A stretch of DNA of 64,000 nucleotides from Eremophila alpestris peregrina (taxonomy: Eukaryota > Chordata > Aves > Passeriformes > Alaudidae): positions 10,707,321 to 10,771,320 of the forward strand of contig WMCF01000018.1 in assembly GCA_009792885.1 (NCBI GenBank), read 5' to 3'. Below, piece after piece: positions 51,401 to 61,311 of the stretch. The position numbers were made by a program, and so were the translations under genes. Each line of letters opens with the position of its first letter. The first letter of the stretch is position 1. The notes beneath the pieces are model-generated. The model made no database searches, was not told where the DNA came from, and saw nothing but the letters and a program-made list of their open reading frames with translations.

Positions 51401-52450
51401 AACATGGATGGGCTAAGAGTTCAGCAGGTTCCACACCACCCAGCAAAACTCCAAGAGCTCTCTCCCCTTTCAGCTAATAAGGGGCTCTGATACAGGGGCA
51501 TTGAGAGGACACATAACCTGATGGTCAGCTCCAAAGACAACCCTCACTCAGCCAGAGCTTTGTCCTTCCTTAATGCTGCAGAAGCCACATCATGCTTTAA
51601 AGACACATGGTGAGCTTTTTATTCCTTGAAGGAAACTTTAACACCACTCCTTCCAGGGTTCTCAGACCACAGGGAGAGGAACTGAGCAGAAAGGCCAGAA
51701 GTCACCAGTGGGGAATGGAGGGGCTGCCCTTGGCAGAATCCCTGGTTCAGCAGAGCTCTGCGTCAAGCCAGGCAACTCCCACGAGTCAGATTTGGGGGTT
51801 TTATGGTGCAGGTGGCTGGAGATGTAGGACTGTGGGGTCCATAGAGTCAGAGCAGAGATACCCCATGACACTGACACTGCCTCTCAACCAAAACTCCAGC
51901 TAATTGAGTTGATTATGTGGTTCATTTTTCTCCTCAAAATAAATAAAATACAAAAGGTCACTGGTCAGGAGTTTGTAGAGGGATGGCCTGACCCAAATAA
52001 TGAATTAGGCCCAAACAGCAAAAGATTTCCTCAAAACAATTCTCTTGGGATTTTTCATATTAAGAAAGACTGAATTGCTTTGCTTTACCTCTTGAATTTT
52101 TTTAAGGCCATTAACTCACATTTTGAAATTTTTCTAGAAAATGCAAGAGCTATAAACTGTCTTCAGAGAAACAACATGCAAACCAGACCCACACACACAG
52201 AGCTGAAATTTTCATGTGACTGCTCAATTCCAGAAAACAGAGCTTTAAAAATATATAAGACACCCTAAAAATGTGAAAATCATCAGTGACACAACCAGGA
52301 CTTCATAGGAAAGCACCAGAAGTATTTTCAGCAAGAACTGTGAAGGCACCACAGAGATCCAGACAGAGCTACCTGGGTCTTTCAAAACCACTTTGACATC
52401 ATGATGAGCCAGTAGTGACATTTTGCTGATTCACACACAGATCTCTGTCA

Positions 52451-52677
52451 ATATAACAAGAAACCCAAAAAAAAACAAGACCCACACCAAACAAAAAACC
52501 ACAAAAAGCCACAAAGAAGCCCAAACAAAAAAACCCAAAAAACAAATTTAAAAACCCACAAAAAACCCCAACCAACCAAACAAAAACAAACAAACAAAAA
52601 CATTCAAACAAACAAACAAAAAAAGAAAACAAGACAAAAAAAAACACCAAAAAGAACAAACAAAAACCACCAAACCT
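52451..52677. repeat. A/C-rich low-complexity tract, (AAAC)n-like
   Basis: About 225 bp composed almost only of A and C on the plus strand, with runs of CAAA and ACAAAC units and long A stretches. In the transcript it is a U/G-rich tract starting about 43 nt downstream of the exon 7 donor. Confidence 0.9.
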
Positions 52678-52719
52678 CAAATGACCAGAAACCAGATTGC
52701 AGGACAAATAGGGGCTTAC

Positions 52720-52950
52720 CTGGATCACTAAGAAACTCCTCTGAGGTGTTCCACGTCCTACCATCCAAGTACAAGGAGCCATTGGTGAAGTTATGCATGG
52801 TGTAATCCCTGACACATTTGTGCCTCAAGTTTCCCATGAAGAGCTGGAGGCCTATGAGGGCAAAGACACTCAAGCAGAAAACGGTCAGGATCATCACATC
52901 TGCAAGTTTCTTAACAGACTGGATAAGTGCCCCTACAATGGTCTTCAGCC
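52720..52950 (-). CDS. SCN5A: Exon 7: DI S4-S5 linker, S5 and proximal extracellular turret
   Basis: A 231-bp exon, acceptor tccctag|GG, donor GATCCAG|GTAAGC. It starts by completing a Gly codon and reads LKTIVGALIQSVKKLADVM, the S4-S5 linker that couples the voltage sensor to the gate. The hydrophobic S5 helix follows (ILTVFCLSVFALIGLQLFMG), then the turret beginning NLRHKCVRDYT. The turret carries candidate N-glycosylation sequons in HNFTNGS (NFT, NGS) and NTSEE (NTS), and ends SDP plus one base. Length equals the human exon as I remember it. Linker and S5 are close to Nav1.5; the turret is diverged, as usual between species. The intron just downstream of its donor is strikingly U/G-rich in the transcript. 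Confidence 0.97.
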
Positions 52951-55420
52951 CTAGGGAGATAAAAGCCAAGAGTTTACAGACTGAGAGGCTGAAATGTGTC
53001 TGCAGACAGCTGCTTTTCATGATGGAAATCTCCATGGAATGGGGGAATCTGAAGGGTTTTGAGTGTTTGCAACTGGACCTCAGAAATGAGAGGTGAGTGA
53101 TCACTATGAATGTCCAGTTTGCTTTTGGACCAAAGTCCTGGAATTGCACAAACACTGATTTAAAAATGGAGGGGAAGAGCTGGATGGAGGGGCAATGAGA
53201 TACAAAACTATCCATGGATAAAGAACATATGGAATGTGTTTTAAATTTTCATGGAGCTGCAGTAAAGGCGGTAAAGCCTAAATCCCATTGAATTTTGAGA
53301 ACATGAATTGTTTTTAAATCTCTCAGGTGATCCTGATAAGTTTATCCCTCACATAAACAGATGAAGAGGTATGGAAATGCTGTTTATTCTACATATTTTA
53401 GTGCCAAATCCAACATGCTGTCCTCATATGAATAATTCCTCTGCCTTCATTTGCTTAAGACAACAAGAATTTGGGATTAGGAAAAAAGCCAAATACAGGC
53501 AATCAAATAAACACAGTGGAAATCATTTGAGTAAAACAACCTAAGGCCCCAACACTACCTGGGCAAAGTTAATCATTTTATAATATGCTGCCAAAGTAGA
53601 TAAATCATCCCACTGCATAACACCAAAGGCTTGGGTCACACAAATTATCTTCTCTTTTATTATTTCACCCTGTAACACTGGTTTCAGTTTATTCTTCCAT
53701 AAATATTCAGACATAAATAATTCTACAGTTTTCTCAAGTGATAATTCTTGCTTTTGAAGTGTTCCTGGAGATTAGCACTGTTTGAGCTGATTGAATATTA
53801 CATGGCTCCAACAGAAAACCCCATTCCTTTTTTAAAAAAAGACCCTTCTCTTCTAAACTGGTGTGTTGGACATTAATATCAGCTGCACATTGGTGGCAAT
53901 TTTGTCATTTCTTTCCTATTTATATTTAATTAATCCTGGTAAGCAGTAATAAGTGCTTCTGATAATCCATGTCGCCAGTATGGCAGCAGTAAGAGAAATT
54001 GATTTAAATAGGGAAAAAGAAAATGCAAAGAGGAAACAGGAGGAATTCTCCTGGGCAATATTCAGAAGCACATTGATTTGCTCACTGAATATGATCATAC
54101 ACATTAAATCTCAGTTTCCTTGGAATTCCACCCCAAGAGTTTGGCAGCCACAAAGGCTGAGCTAGAGCTGCATAATTGGAAATAATATGAAAATGTACTT
54201 CAGGACTCATAGGAGAGCAAAATTAGCTTTTGGCTTTTCTCTGGTTGGAGTGGGGGGAAAACAGAGTTTCTCAAATGAGGATGAGCTGCTGGAATGGCCA
54301 ACAGGTGCAGCAGCCTAAAATACTCCACTCCTGCATAGGATATTGCTAATCTGTGAATGATACTGACATCTGTAAAATGGCCCATTTAACTGAAAGGCAC
54401 TGATCCATCAGGTGTGGGGAGCTTTCCCCACTAAATTCTTTGTTTGCCTCTCTAAAATTAGTTTGTGGCATGGTAAAGAGGACGAGGTTAGAGAGCTCCC
54501 TGCTTTGCTCAAAAATAAATCATAAATTATTGCAGGACAAACATTAGGCAAAAGCTGGATTTTCATGCTACCTCTCCTCCTCACCAGAAAGAGATTTTAC
54601 AAATTAGGTCAATTCTACTCAGGTACTTAGAAAAAGGCTGACTTTTAATTTTTCAACCTATCTGTAGGTTTGGATACCTATTTTCATGCCTAAATAAAGA
54701 TGAAATATTTCCTGTTAATCTAGTCTTGAGTAATTTTTTTTTACTTGAATGGGAAGTAGTTTTAGATGAAGTCCAGTTCTGAAAGGACTTCTGGGGTGTC
54801 ACTCTTGCCCAGCATTATAAGACCTTTAAAACAGCTAGGTCTTACACAAGTAGTGAGGTTAGGAAAAAATTTGGAAATGAACTAGAATTTTAAAAATTTT
54901 TAAATCTAATATTCTGAAATATTTTCAGTGATTCTTATCATTGGTTGCCCTTTGAACACACAGATGCTGCTTCACTGAATTTGGTACATCCAAAAGCAAA
55001 CTGAGTCTTAAGAAAAGGAAAAAATGCCACAAATTCTTTTACTGCCATACTCCCTAAGAAATCCCTGCAAAACATTTGTTTGTTTGTAATACAAATACAA
55101 ATTTGGAATCTTTATTTGTACCATCTCAGTGCACTAATTAATCTTACTCATATGGCCGAAGACAATGGGGGTCCTAATGTGAATAGGAATAATATTAGGG
55201 AAAAAACCCTACAAAATTCTGGTCACCAATAGACTGTTTTGAAATTCAGGCCTCAGTATTGCCAATTTCAAGATCCTTTCATGAAACATGTTTCTCCCAG
55301 ATTACTTACTGGAGTTTTAAATAGAATAGCAATTCTATACTCTCAGTTTTACAATTTCATTCCTTGCAGGTATAAAATAATTTCTTTATGAGAGGGTTTT
55401 CTGCTTTACTTCCTTTTAAT

Positions 55421-55443
55421 TTTGTTTTGTTTTGTTTTGTTTT
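55421..55443. repeat. (TTTTG)n microsatellite
   Basis: Four to five near-perfect TTTTG units in intron 6. Confidence 0.85.
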
Positions 55444-57237
55444 CATAGCTTACAAGCTTCTGAACAATTTAAGAAGATGATGCTTTAGTACTACAATTTC
55501 TGTAATTAAAGACCATTTAAAAATAACTTGTACTCTGCCTCCTGGACCTTTGTTAAAACTTTCCAGGAAAGCCACTTGGAGAATGTTATACTTACAGCTG
55601 AACTGCTTTTTCTCACCCTTTAAAACCAAAATTCTCCCAGTAAGTAGCATCTATCAAGGTGGTTGACACAACTATGTGCCAAGGCCAAGGAAAAGATTTA
55701 ATTCATTGTTCAATTAAACTATCTGTGCCTCTAAAATGGAAGGGCTGAGGGAAATTAAGGACACCCAGGGCCTCTTGCAGGTGCTCTGCATCTCTCTGAT
55801 TCAATCCCATGTTTTGTAAAAGCAATGTGAGATGTGTTCAAATCTAGAGCACGGTTAAATCTTCTGGATAAATAATCCTCCTTTGAAATAGTGCCAATGA
55901 GAGCACTGCAATACAGCTGAATAGAAGATACTGTTTATGGGGAATTAAAGGCATTTACTTAATTCTTGCAAGTCAAACATCAAACCAGGCAGCATGCAGG
56001 GGAAAACCCGAGGATCTGATCCAAGGCTGAGTAACATCTACACCCCTTAATGGCAATGGGTCCATGGATTACTCCCTGTGGAGTAAATCAATAACAGGCT
56101 TTTTCTGAATCACTGACTTCTTTCCACACCTCTGGGCCAAATCCTACTTGCATGACATGAAAAAAACCCCACGAGATCCAAAATCAGTGGAATGAGGGCT
56201 GTGTAGGCAGCCTGACATCTGCAGAGAGCAAGAAGAATTTGGCCCAAACATTCCTGTTAAGGCAGGTAGAAATTATTACATTCAGAGGTTAATCAAATAA
56301 TCATTTTTTCAAATGCAAATCAGAAGCCATAGAAAATGCAAGCAACACCAAACAATGAGAAATGGCAAGATCCCAAAACACCATCCATTCCTTATGCGAG
56401 ATGTGAGGAAATATTAGCATAATTCAGTATGACATCCATAGCAGATGTTGGCAATCACCTACAGAACATCAGACACGTTCATGCACAGTCTGGAAACAAG
56501 CGGGAAGAAGAGGAAAAATAAAAAAAAAACACAAAATAAAAAGAAAATAAGAGGAAAAAAAAAAAAAGAGTGTGACTTGCAGCAGGATTGCGCTCATCCA
56601 GCCCATTCCTTTTCCTGAGGATACACCTGTGTCCTGTAAGTGTCTGCACGAGTCATCTGTGTGTAGGGAGAGAAGGGCCCACCCTTGATGAGTGTATTTT
56701 CTCATTAGCTACTGAGACATGGGGCAGCAAAGAGTTTAACAACCTGTTGGCAAACTTGAATTGGTGGCAGCGTTGCTGCAGGCTGGCTTTGTGTGGAAAA
56801 GTGACTGACAGGCCAGTCCCCATGGAAAACACAAATATGCCATATATTTCTCACCTCTGGGATGGTTACTCCTTGAGTTAAGTGATTTACCCACCAAAAG
56901 GGTGACATTTATCTCTCTGTAGCAGGATTTCAGAGAGACCGAAGCAGTGAACGGGGCTCAGCCTCCTCCACACACAGTCTTAATTCTTGTTCTCCGAGCT
57001 CTGTTCTGGCTATCACAGAGGCACTGGATAACATTCACAGCACTATTTATAGCCTTCAGTCTCACACTAACTTAAATGGGAGCTGGATCAGGCCCCAAAG
57101 TGCCTTGGCCCAATTTTCTATGAGGTCACCTTTCCCCGGTATCCTGTCGTTTCGGGAGAGATGTCCGTGGTGCACACGCCTGCTCCAGAAAGAGCAGGGC
57201 AGCTTCTCTGGATGCAGGCAGTTTACAAAATCCTAGG

Positions 57238-57253
57238 GATGATGATGATGATG
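57238..57253. repeat. (GAT)n microsatellite
   Basis: Five tandem GAT units followed by GG, in intron 6. Confidence 0.85.
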
Positions 57254-60200
57254 GCCTGCTTTTTGTGGTCTTTTGATGGAGAGGGTGTACCTCAGGGTTT
57301 CTATTATCCCAATTAGTGCTCATCAAAACCAACGGTGATTTCCATGAGGATAAAATACGATTCAGGACCCTCTGTTGTTCAGAGCCCACTGGGATTTGGA
57401 TACTCTGGTAATGGGATGCTAATGGGAGACAAATGAATGGCTTCTGTGGGTTGCTCTGCTGCTGACCATGGTTCCTATCTGGCTAGAAAAACAAATGAGT
57501 CCAGTTGCCGTGGCAACGTGCAAGACGCCAATTAGTAAATCAAATCACTGAGAGTTAAAGGTTTTAAAACGCTCCCATGGAGAAAAGGTTGCCTATTTCT
57601 AAGCACCTGAAGCTGTACAAAGCTTGTTTTCCTCTCAGTACCATGGACAACTGGAAAACAGGTAGAAATGCGTGTGTTCAGTGCAGAAAAGGGAAAATTG
57701 AGGGATTCCATGAAGGTCTCCTGGCATGTTCAGGGCTGCCACAGGAGGTAAGGCACTGGCCTGATATCTTACACAGCTCCAGGGTAAAAAAGAGAGAGCT
57801 GATAACGTGGCAAGAGAGAGAGACAGGCTGGATTCAGAGACAGGACCTGCAGGTCCATGGACATTTGGAACAGGAGATACTGGCACTGTGGCACTCAAAC
57901 TGAGCCCCAGCTCTCCAGTGAGAGGGAAACTGGCTGGTAGATGCCAACATTTGTGTGGTTGGGTCTGGATCTGAACCATCCACCTGGGACAAATCTAATG
58001 ACAAAAGCAATGAGTTCCTGGAGCAGTTCCTGGACTTCTCAGGAAGACCCTGGGACCTCCACCTTTGAAAGGCTGCTCAAAGAAGCCCGGCAATAAATAC
58101 CATGCATTGTTTGTGCTAAATGCAGCCTTAGGCCAGGGGAATGGACTCTGAATTTAGGAGATCTGTTTCAGCCCTGTGAGCCCCGTGTCCCCCTAAAGAT
58201 CCCTGTGCCCGCTTGAGCACTTAGAGCCAGACATTAAAGGCAGGTGAGATTTTTAAAAGCACTAATTGTCAGCTTTACTGACTCCCTCTGGAGTCAATAG
58301 AGAAACTCATTGATTCCAAGTGAAGCAGAATGCCTTTGAAAAGCAGCCTCTAAGTGCTTTGCTGGACAGAAGCCTCACACCACTGAGGACTTGGCCCGTG
58401 GCTTTCCGTAAGCAATTTCACCGAGCACGGTGAGCCCAAAGCATGTTTGTGCAAATAGAAGCACCTGATGGAAAAGTGATCAATTTTTATTGAGGGAAAG
58501 CTCAGATATTTCCAAAGGAGAATACACCTCGGTGTTTTTCACCTGAGAGGTGAAAGAGGAAACAAAAATAACAACCACCTTCTCCTCTCTACGGCAATTA
58601 ACCCCAAAAATCTCATGAAAGATATTAATGCTCATCATCTTTTCATTTTTAAGCCTACTAGGGGAAAATATTTCACCTCAGCATAAGCCTATGTTATCAC
58701 TAAAAACTCAGTCTGATCTCCAGAGAAACCACATCATCATGTCCAACATGTCTTTTAAAATGTATATGCCTAACTGTAAGATGAACTGACTCCTCTGAAA
58801 TTATCTGCTAATATTAAAAAAAACCCCACCTTGTCTGTGTTTCACTGGCAGCTGTGGCAATTTGTAGCTCTCCACATTTGTAATTTAATACTCAGGACAC
58901 AGGTAATCTTGATGATAAAATCAAAGGCCAGATATTCTATTAGCATATCTACATGCAGTTATGTTGCCAAATAATTTAGAGACTTGTACATAAAAATGCA
59001 GTTATCAAAAAAAAAAAAAACTAATGAAATGCTCAGAATGAAAAAAAGAGAATGTGAGTTATTATGCATTACTTTAATAAATAGCACTCCTCTATTTTTT
59101 TCCTGTTAACCAACAAAAGGAACAACTCAGTGTTTAATATCACAGAAGGGTTTTGTTGTATTTGAATCTGGATTTTTTGAATCTCAGTACTCAATTTTTT
59201 TCCCCACCAAGTCATAGCTTATCATTTGATGTAAAACAAGCTTCAGCTCCTCCTCTGATATAGGACAGCAAAAAATTGTTATATATATAACTGAAAAAAA
59301 ATGGACAGGCTCTGCTCTGAAGAGGCTCAAGCCTGAGACAAGATGTAAGGTGAAAGGTGTCCCCTGGAGATGGATGTCCCTCCAAGTTAAGTCTTCAAAT
59401 AGCTATCAAAGGAATCTAGGAAACAAACTCTGGCTTTCCCTCTGAGTAGCCACTACCATCTCACAGGAGAGATGTAAAGCTGTGCTCAGCTCTCTTTCCC
59501 AAGGAAAATAAAAATCCTTTCTCAATGGAAATCCTGTTCGAGAAAACTTAAAAATCCCCACAAATCTCTGCTAATAGATTATTCTTTAAAACTTAAAGAC
59601 ACAAATTAAGACAGGTAGTGGTTTCAAGGACCTAATGAATCCTGGAGTACTCTTTAAAACCTGTATTTGGACATACACTTCCAATGTAAAGTACCTTGCT
59701 TTCCCAGTAATTTCCCTGATTTTCATTACTGTGGAATTGGAACGAGGGACCAAACTTTAGACCCAGACATGTTTGTTTGTTTTTTTTTTTTCTTAATACC
59801 TCCATTCCTGAGGTAGAAATTCCCATTTCTAGCTTATACTCCAAGTGGGGATGAGTTTTAATACATATGCCTATAAGTTTTCTTCACAGAATTTGTTCAG
59901 ATTGATATTATAGTGTATAATGGAGTGGGTGGAAAAGCCTTTCTAACCTCAAAGACCTGTGAGTGAGAATCTGATTCAATGTTTTGAATATTTTTAACAT
60001 GTAATTGCCAACATCTGTTCAGGATTATCACAGATAGGATCCACCATGCATGGTTTCTGCTGTCTTCTCTACCTTGTCATGCAGGTTGGAGATGTTAAAC
60101 ACTGAGGCTGAATGAGACCTGTCCATAGATAATGCTCAGCAAGAAAGTAAGTTTTGTTGTATTGTTAGTCCTCAGTGGACTCATCTCTGCATAAATTACT

Positions 60201-60912
60201 TAATAATTTTTTTTAATAGTAGGAGATTATATAAAGAGCTTCTTTTGTGTAGTAAAACTGATTTTTCTTTTTCTTTTCTTTTTTTTTTTTTGAGGGGGCT
60301 GAAGAGGGGAGAAATCATATCCATGAAAATGTGAGAAAACGTGAATCAGTGAAATACTGAACCTACCAAAATGAAAAAAGAAATGTTTTCCAATCTCTTC
60401 AAGGCCCAAAATTTCAGCAGTGTTTCTATCACATGCAAATGGATAAATACCATCACAAATTAGGCTATCTGTGCCTGCAGTCTTGAAACCTCAGCTCATA
60501 GCACAGATTTAGATTCCTCTATCGATGTGCTCTTAAACATGAATATGCATTTTGAGGTCATTAACCTTCCATTTCTAAAAATCAATATCCAAAGGTTCTA
60601 AAAGATTTTCATGGCCATCTTCATAGAGTTCACAAATGAGCACTTTATGTGTGTGATTCACGAGCCACTGCTCTCACTGCAGCACTTGTGAGCTCTGCAA
60701 TTTTGGAGGCACTCTCATTCCTTCTGCCCACAAAAAAACCATACTGGAAAAATATATGAAAAAAAAATGTATTCTATTGACAGGTCACATTCCCTACATT
60801 CCTCCATTTCCTGATCAGTATCTATGGTTAAGTCTTTGGTAATTACAGTGTTTACTACTGGAAATGGCATGTAGGCTTCAACTGCAGCCCGAGTGTTTAA
60901 CCTGATTTTCAC

Positions 60913-61004
60913 CTGAAATGACTGAGATTGTTTTCAGCGCCCGCAGCACTCTGAACGTTCGTAAGGCTGAGACATTGCCCAGGTCCACAAATTCAGTTAT
61001 GTAT
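60913..61004 (-). CDS. SCN5A: Exon 6 (adult-type alternative exon): DI S3-S4, second copy
   Basis: A 92-bp exon with acceptor gttacag|A and donor TTTCAG|GTGAAA. It reads YITEFVDLGNVSALRTFRV and ends LKTISVIS plus the first base of Gly, so the junction with exon 7 reads ISG-LKTIVGAL. The ISG ending and the Asp in FVDLGN match adult Nav1.5 as I recall it. It encodes the same segment as the copy upstream: end of S3, a short extracellular loop, and S4 with the first gating arginines. Same length and same phases as its partner make the two interchangeable. A transcript should contain one or the other. Confidence 0.96.
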
Positions 61005-61053
61005 CTGTAACAAGGGAAAGTCACACACAGACAATGACAAAACACCAGCCAAA

Positions 61054-61133
<80 letters not shown>

Positions 61134-61219
61134 AAAACCAACAATCAAAGGGACAAAGAGAGACAGAGAAAGAATCACTTGTAGCTGAGAGCCAAAACGT
61201 AAGGATCAGGGCGTCTTAC
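61005..61219 (-). other. Short intron between the two alternative exons
   Basis: This 215-bp spacer separates the neonatal-type and adult-type exons. More than a third of it is a nearly pure A run on the plus strand (61051-61129), which is a poly-T tract in the transcript. Between the tract and the adult exon there is a further pyrimidine-rich stretch ending ccttgttacag. It is not obviously too short for splicing, so mutual exclusion would have to come from regulation or from decay of wrong products. Confidence 0.9.
61051..61129. repeat. Poly-A (plus) / poly-T (transcript) tract of about 79 nt
   Basis: A homopolymer run interrupted only by a T at 61055 and a C at 61099. It starts about 46 nt upstream of the adult-type exon acceptor on the transcript strand. 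Its exact length is likely unstable between individuals and uncertain in an assembly. Confidence 0.95.
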
Positions 61220-61311
61220 CTGGGATTACTGAAATAGTTTTTAAAGCTCTCAATACCCTGAAAGTCCGAAGAGGTGAAACACTGCCTACATTCACAAATT
61301 CTCCTACATAC
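61220..61311 (-). CDS. SCN5A: Exon 6A (neonatal-type alternative exon): DI S3-S4, first copy
   Basis: A 92-bp exon encoding the end of DI S3, the S3-S4 loop and most of the S4 voltage sensor. Acceptor is ctacag|G and donor CCCAG|GTAAGAC. It reads YVGEFVNVGSVSPLRTFRV and ends LKTISVIP plus the first base of a Gly codon completed by exon 7. The S4 charge pattern (RTFRVLRALK) is intact. It is the upstream member of a tandem pair, the position of the neonatal (N) exon in SCN genes; the matching 92-bp copy lies 215 bp downstream. Compared with that copy it differs at 7 of about 30 residues: V/I, G/T, N/D, V/L, S/N, P/A and P/S. The last change (Pro versus Ser before the Gly) is the same one I recall between neonatal and adult Nav1.5. 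Open frame, intact splice sites and unchanged S4 argue that it is functional. Confidence 0.93.

Larger units (their letters stand above)
39251..52719 (-). other. Intron 7 (about 13.5 kb)
   Basis: The largest intron seen. It holds an A/C-rich low-complexity tract immediately after the exon 7 donor, a long poly-T run followed by a truncated CR1 element (44781-45405), a CpG-dense block (42730-43010), a (GT)n stretch near 41824 and a short CR1 tail (40870-40925). No exon-like coding segment with homology was seen. Small open frames at 49208-49492 and 51607-51903 on the plus strand have no recognisable product. Confidence 0.7.
52951..60912 (-). other. Intron 6 (about 8.0 kb)
   Basis: No coding exon seen. 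It contains a (TTTTG)n microsatellite at 55421-55443, an A-rich stretch at about 56511-56570, a short GAT repeat at 57238-57253, and T runs near 59778 and 60266-60290. I recognise no transposon here; reading frames are short and show no family resemblance. Confidence 0.7.
480..61311 (-). other. SCN5A: Partial gene: voltage-gated sodium channel alpha subunit, SCN5A-like (exons 6A to 15)
   Basis: Eleven exons on the minus strand encode an uninterrupted part of a Nav alpha subunit, from DI S3-S4 to DII S4. Every junction has GT donor and AG acceptor and the phases match. Assignment to SCN5A rests on several points. The adult-type DI S4 exon ends in ISG, as in Nav1.5, whereas other paralogues I recall have IPG. 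The turret contains KNGT followed by DVLLCGNSSDAG. The pore exon has KAGENPDHGYTSFD and WERLYQQ. The I-II linker contains SSLELSP, FADDE and VDCNGVVSL. SCN10A shares part of this (SHGSVF, ESHRGSLL), so a tandem paralogue is not fully excluded. The protein is a plasma-membrane channel carrying the fast depolarising sodium current, chiefly in heart muscle in mammals. The 5' and 3' parts of the gene lie outside the window. Confidence 0.9.

Noticed and set aside
52604..53215. 203-codon minus-strand open frame running through exon 7 into both introns
   Set aside because: Only the exon 7 portion (52720-52950) is coding. The tail is the U/G-rich intron read as Phe, Val and Leu, and the head is intron upstream of the acceptor.
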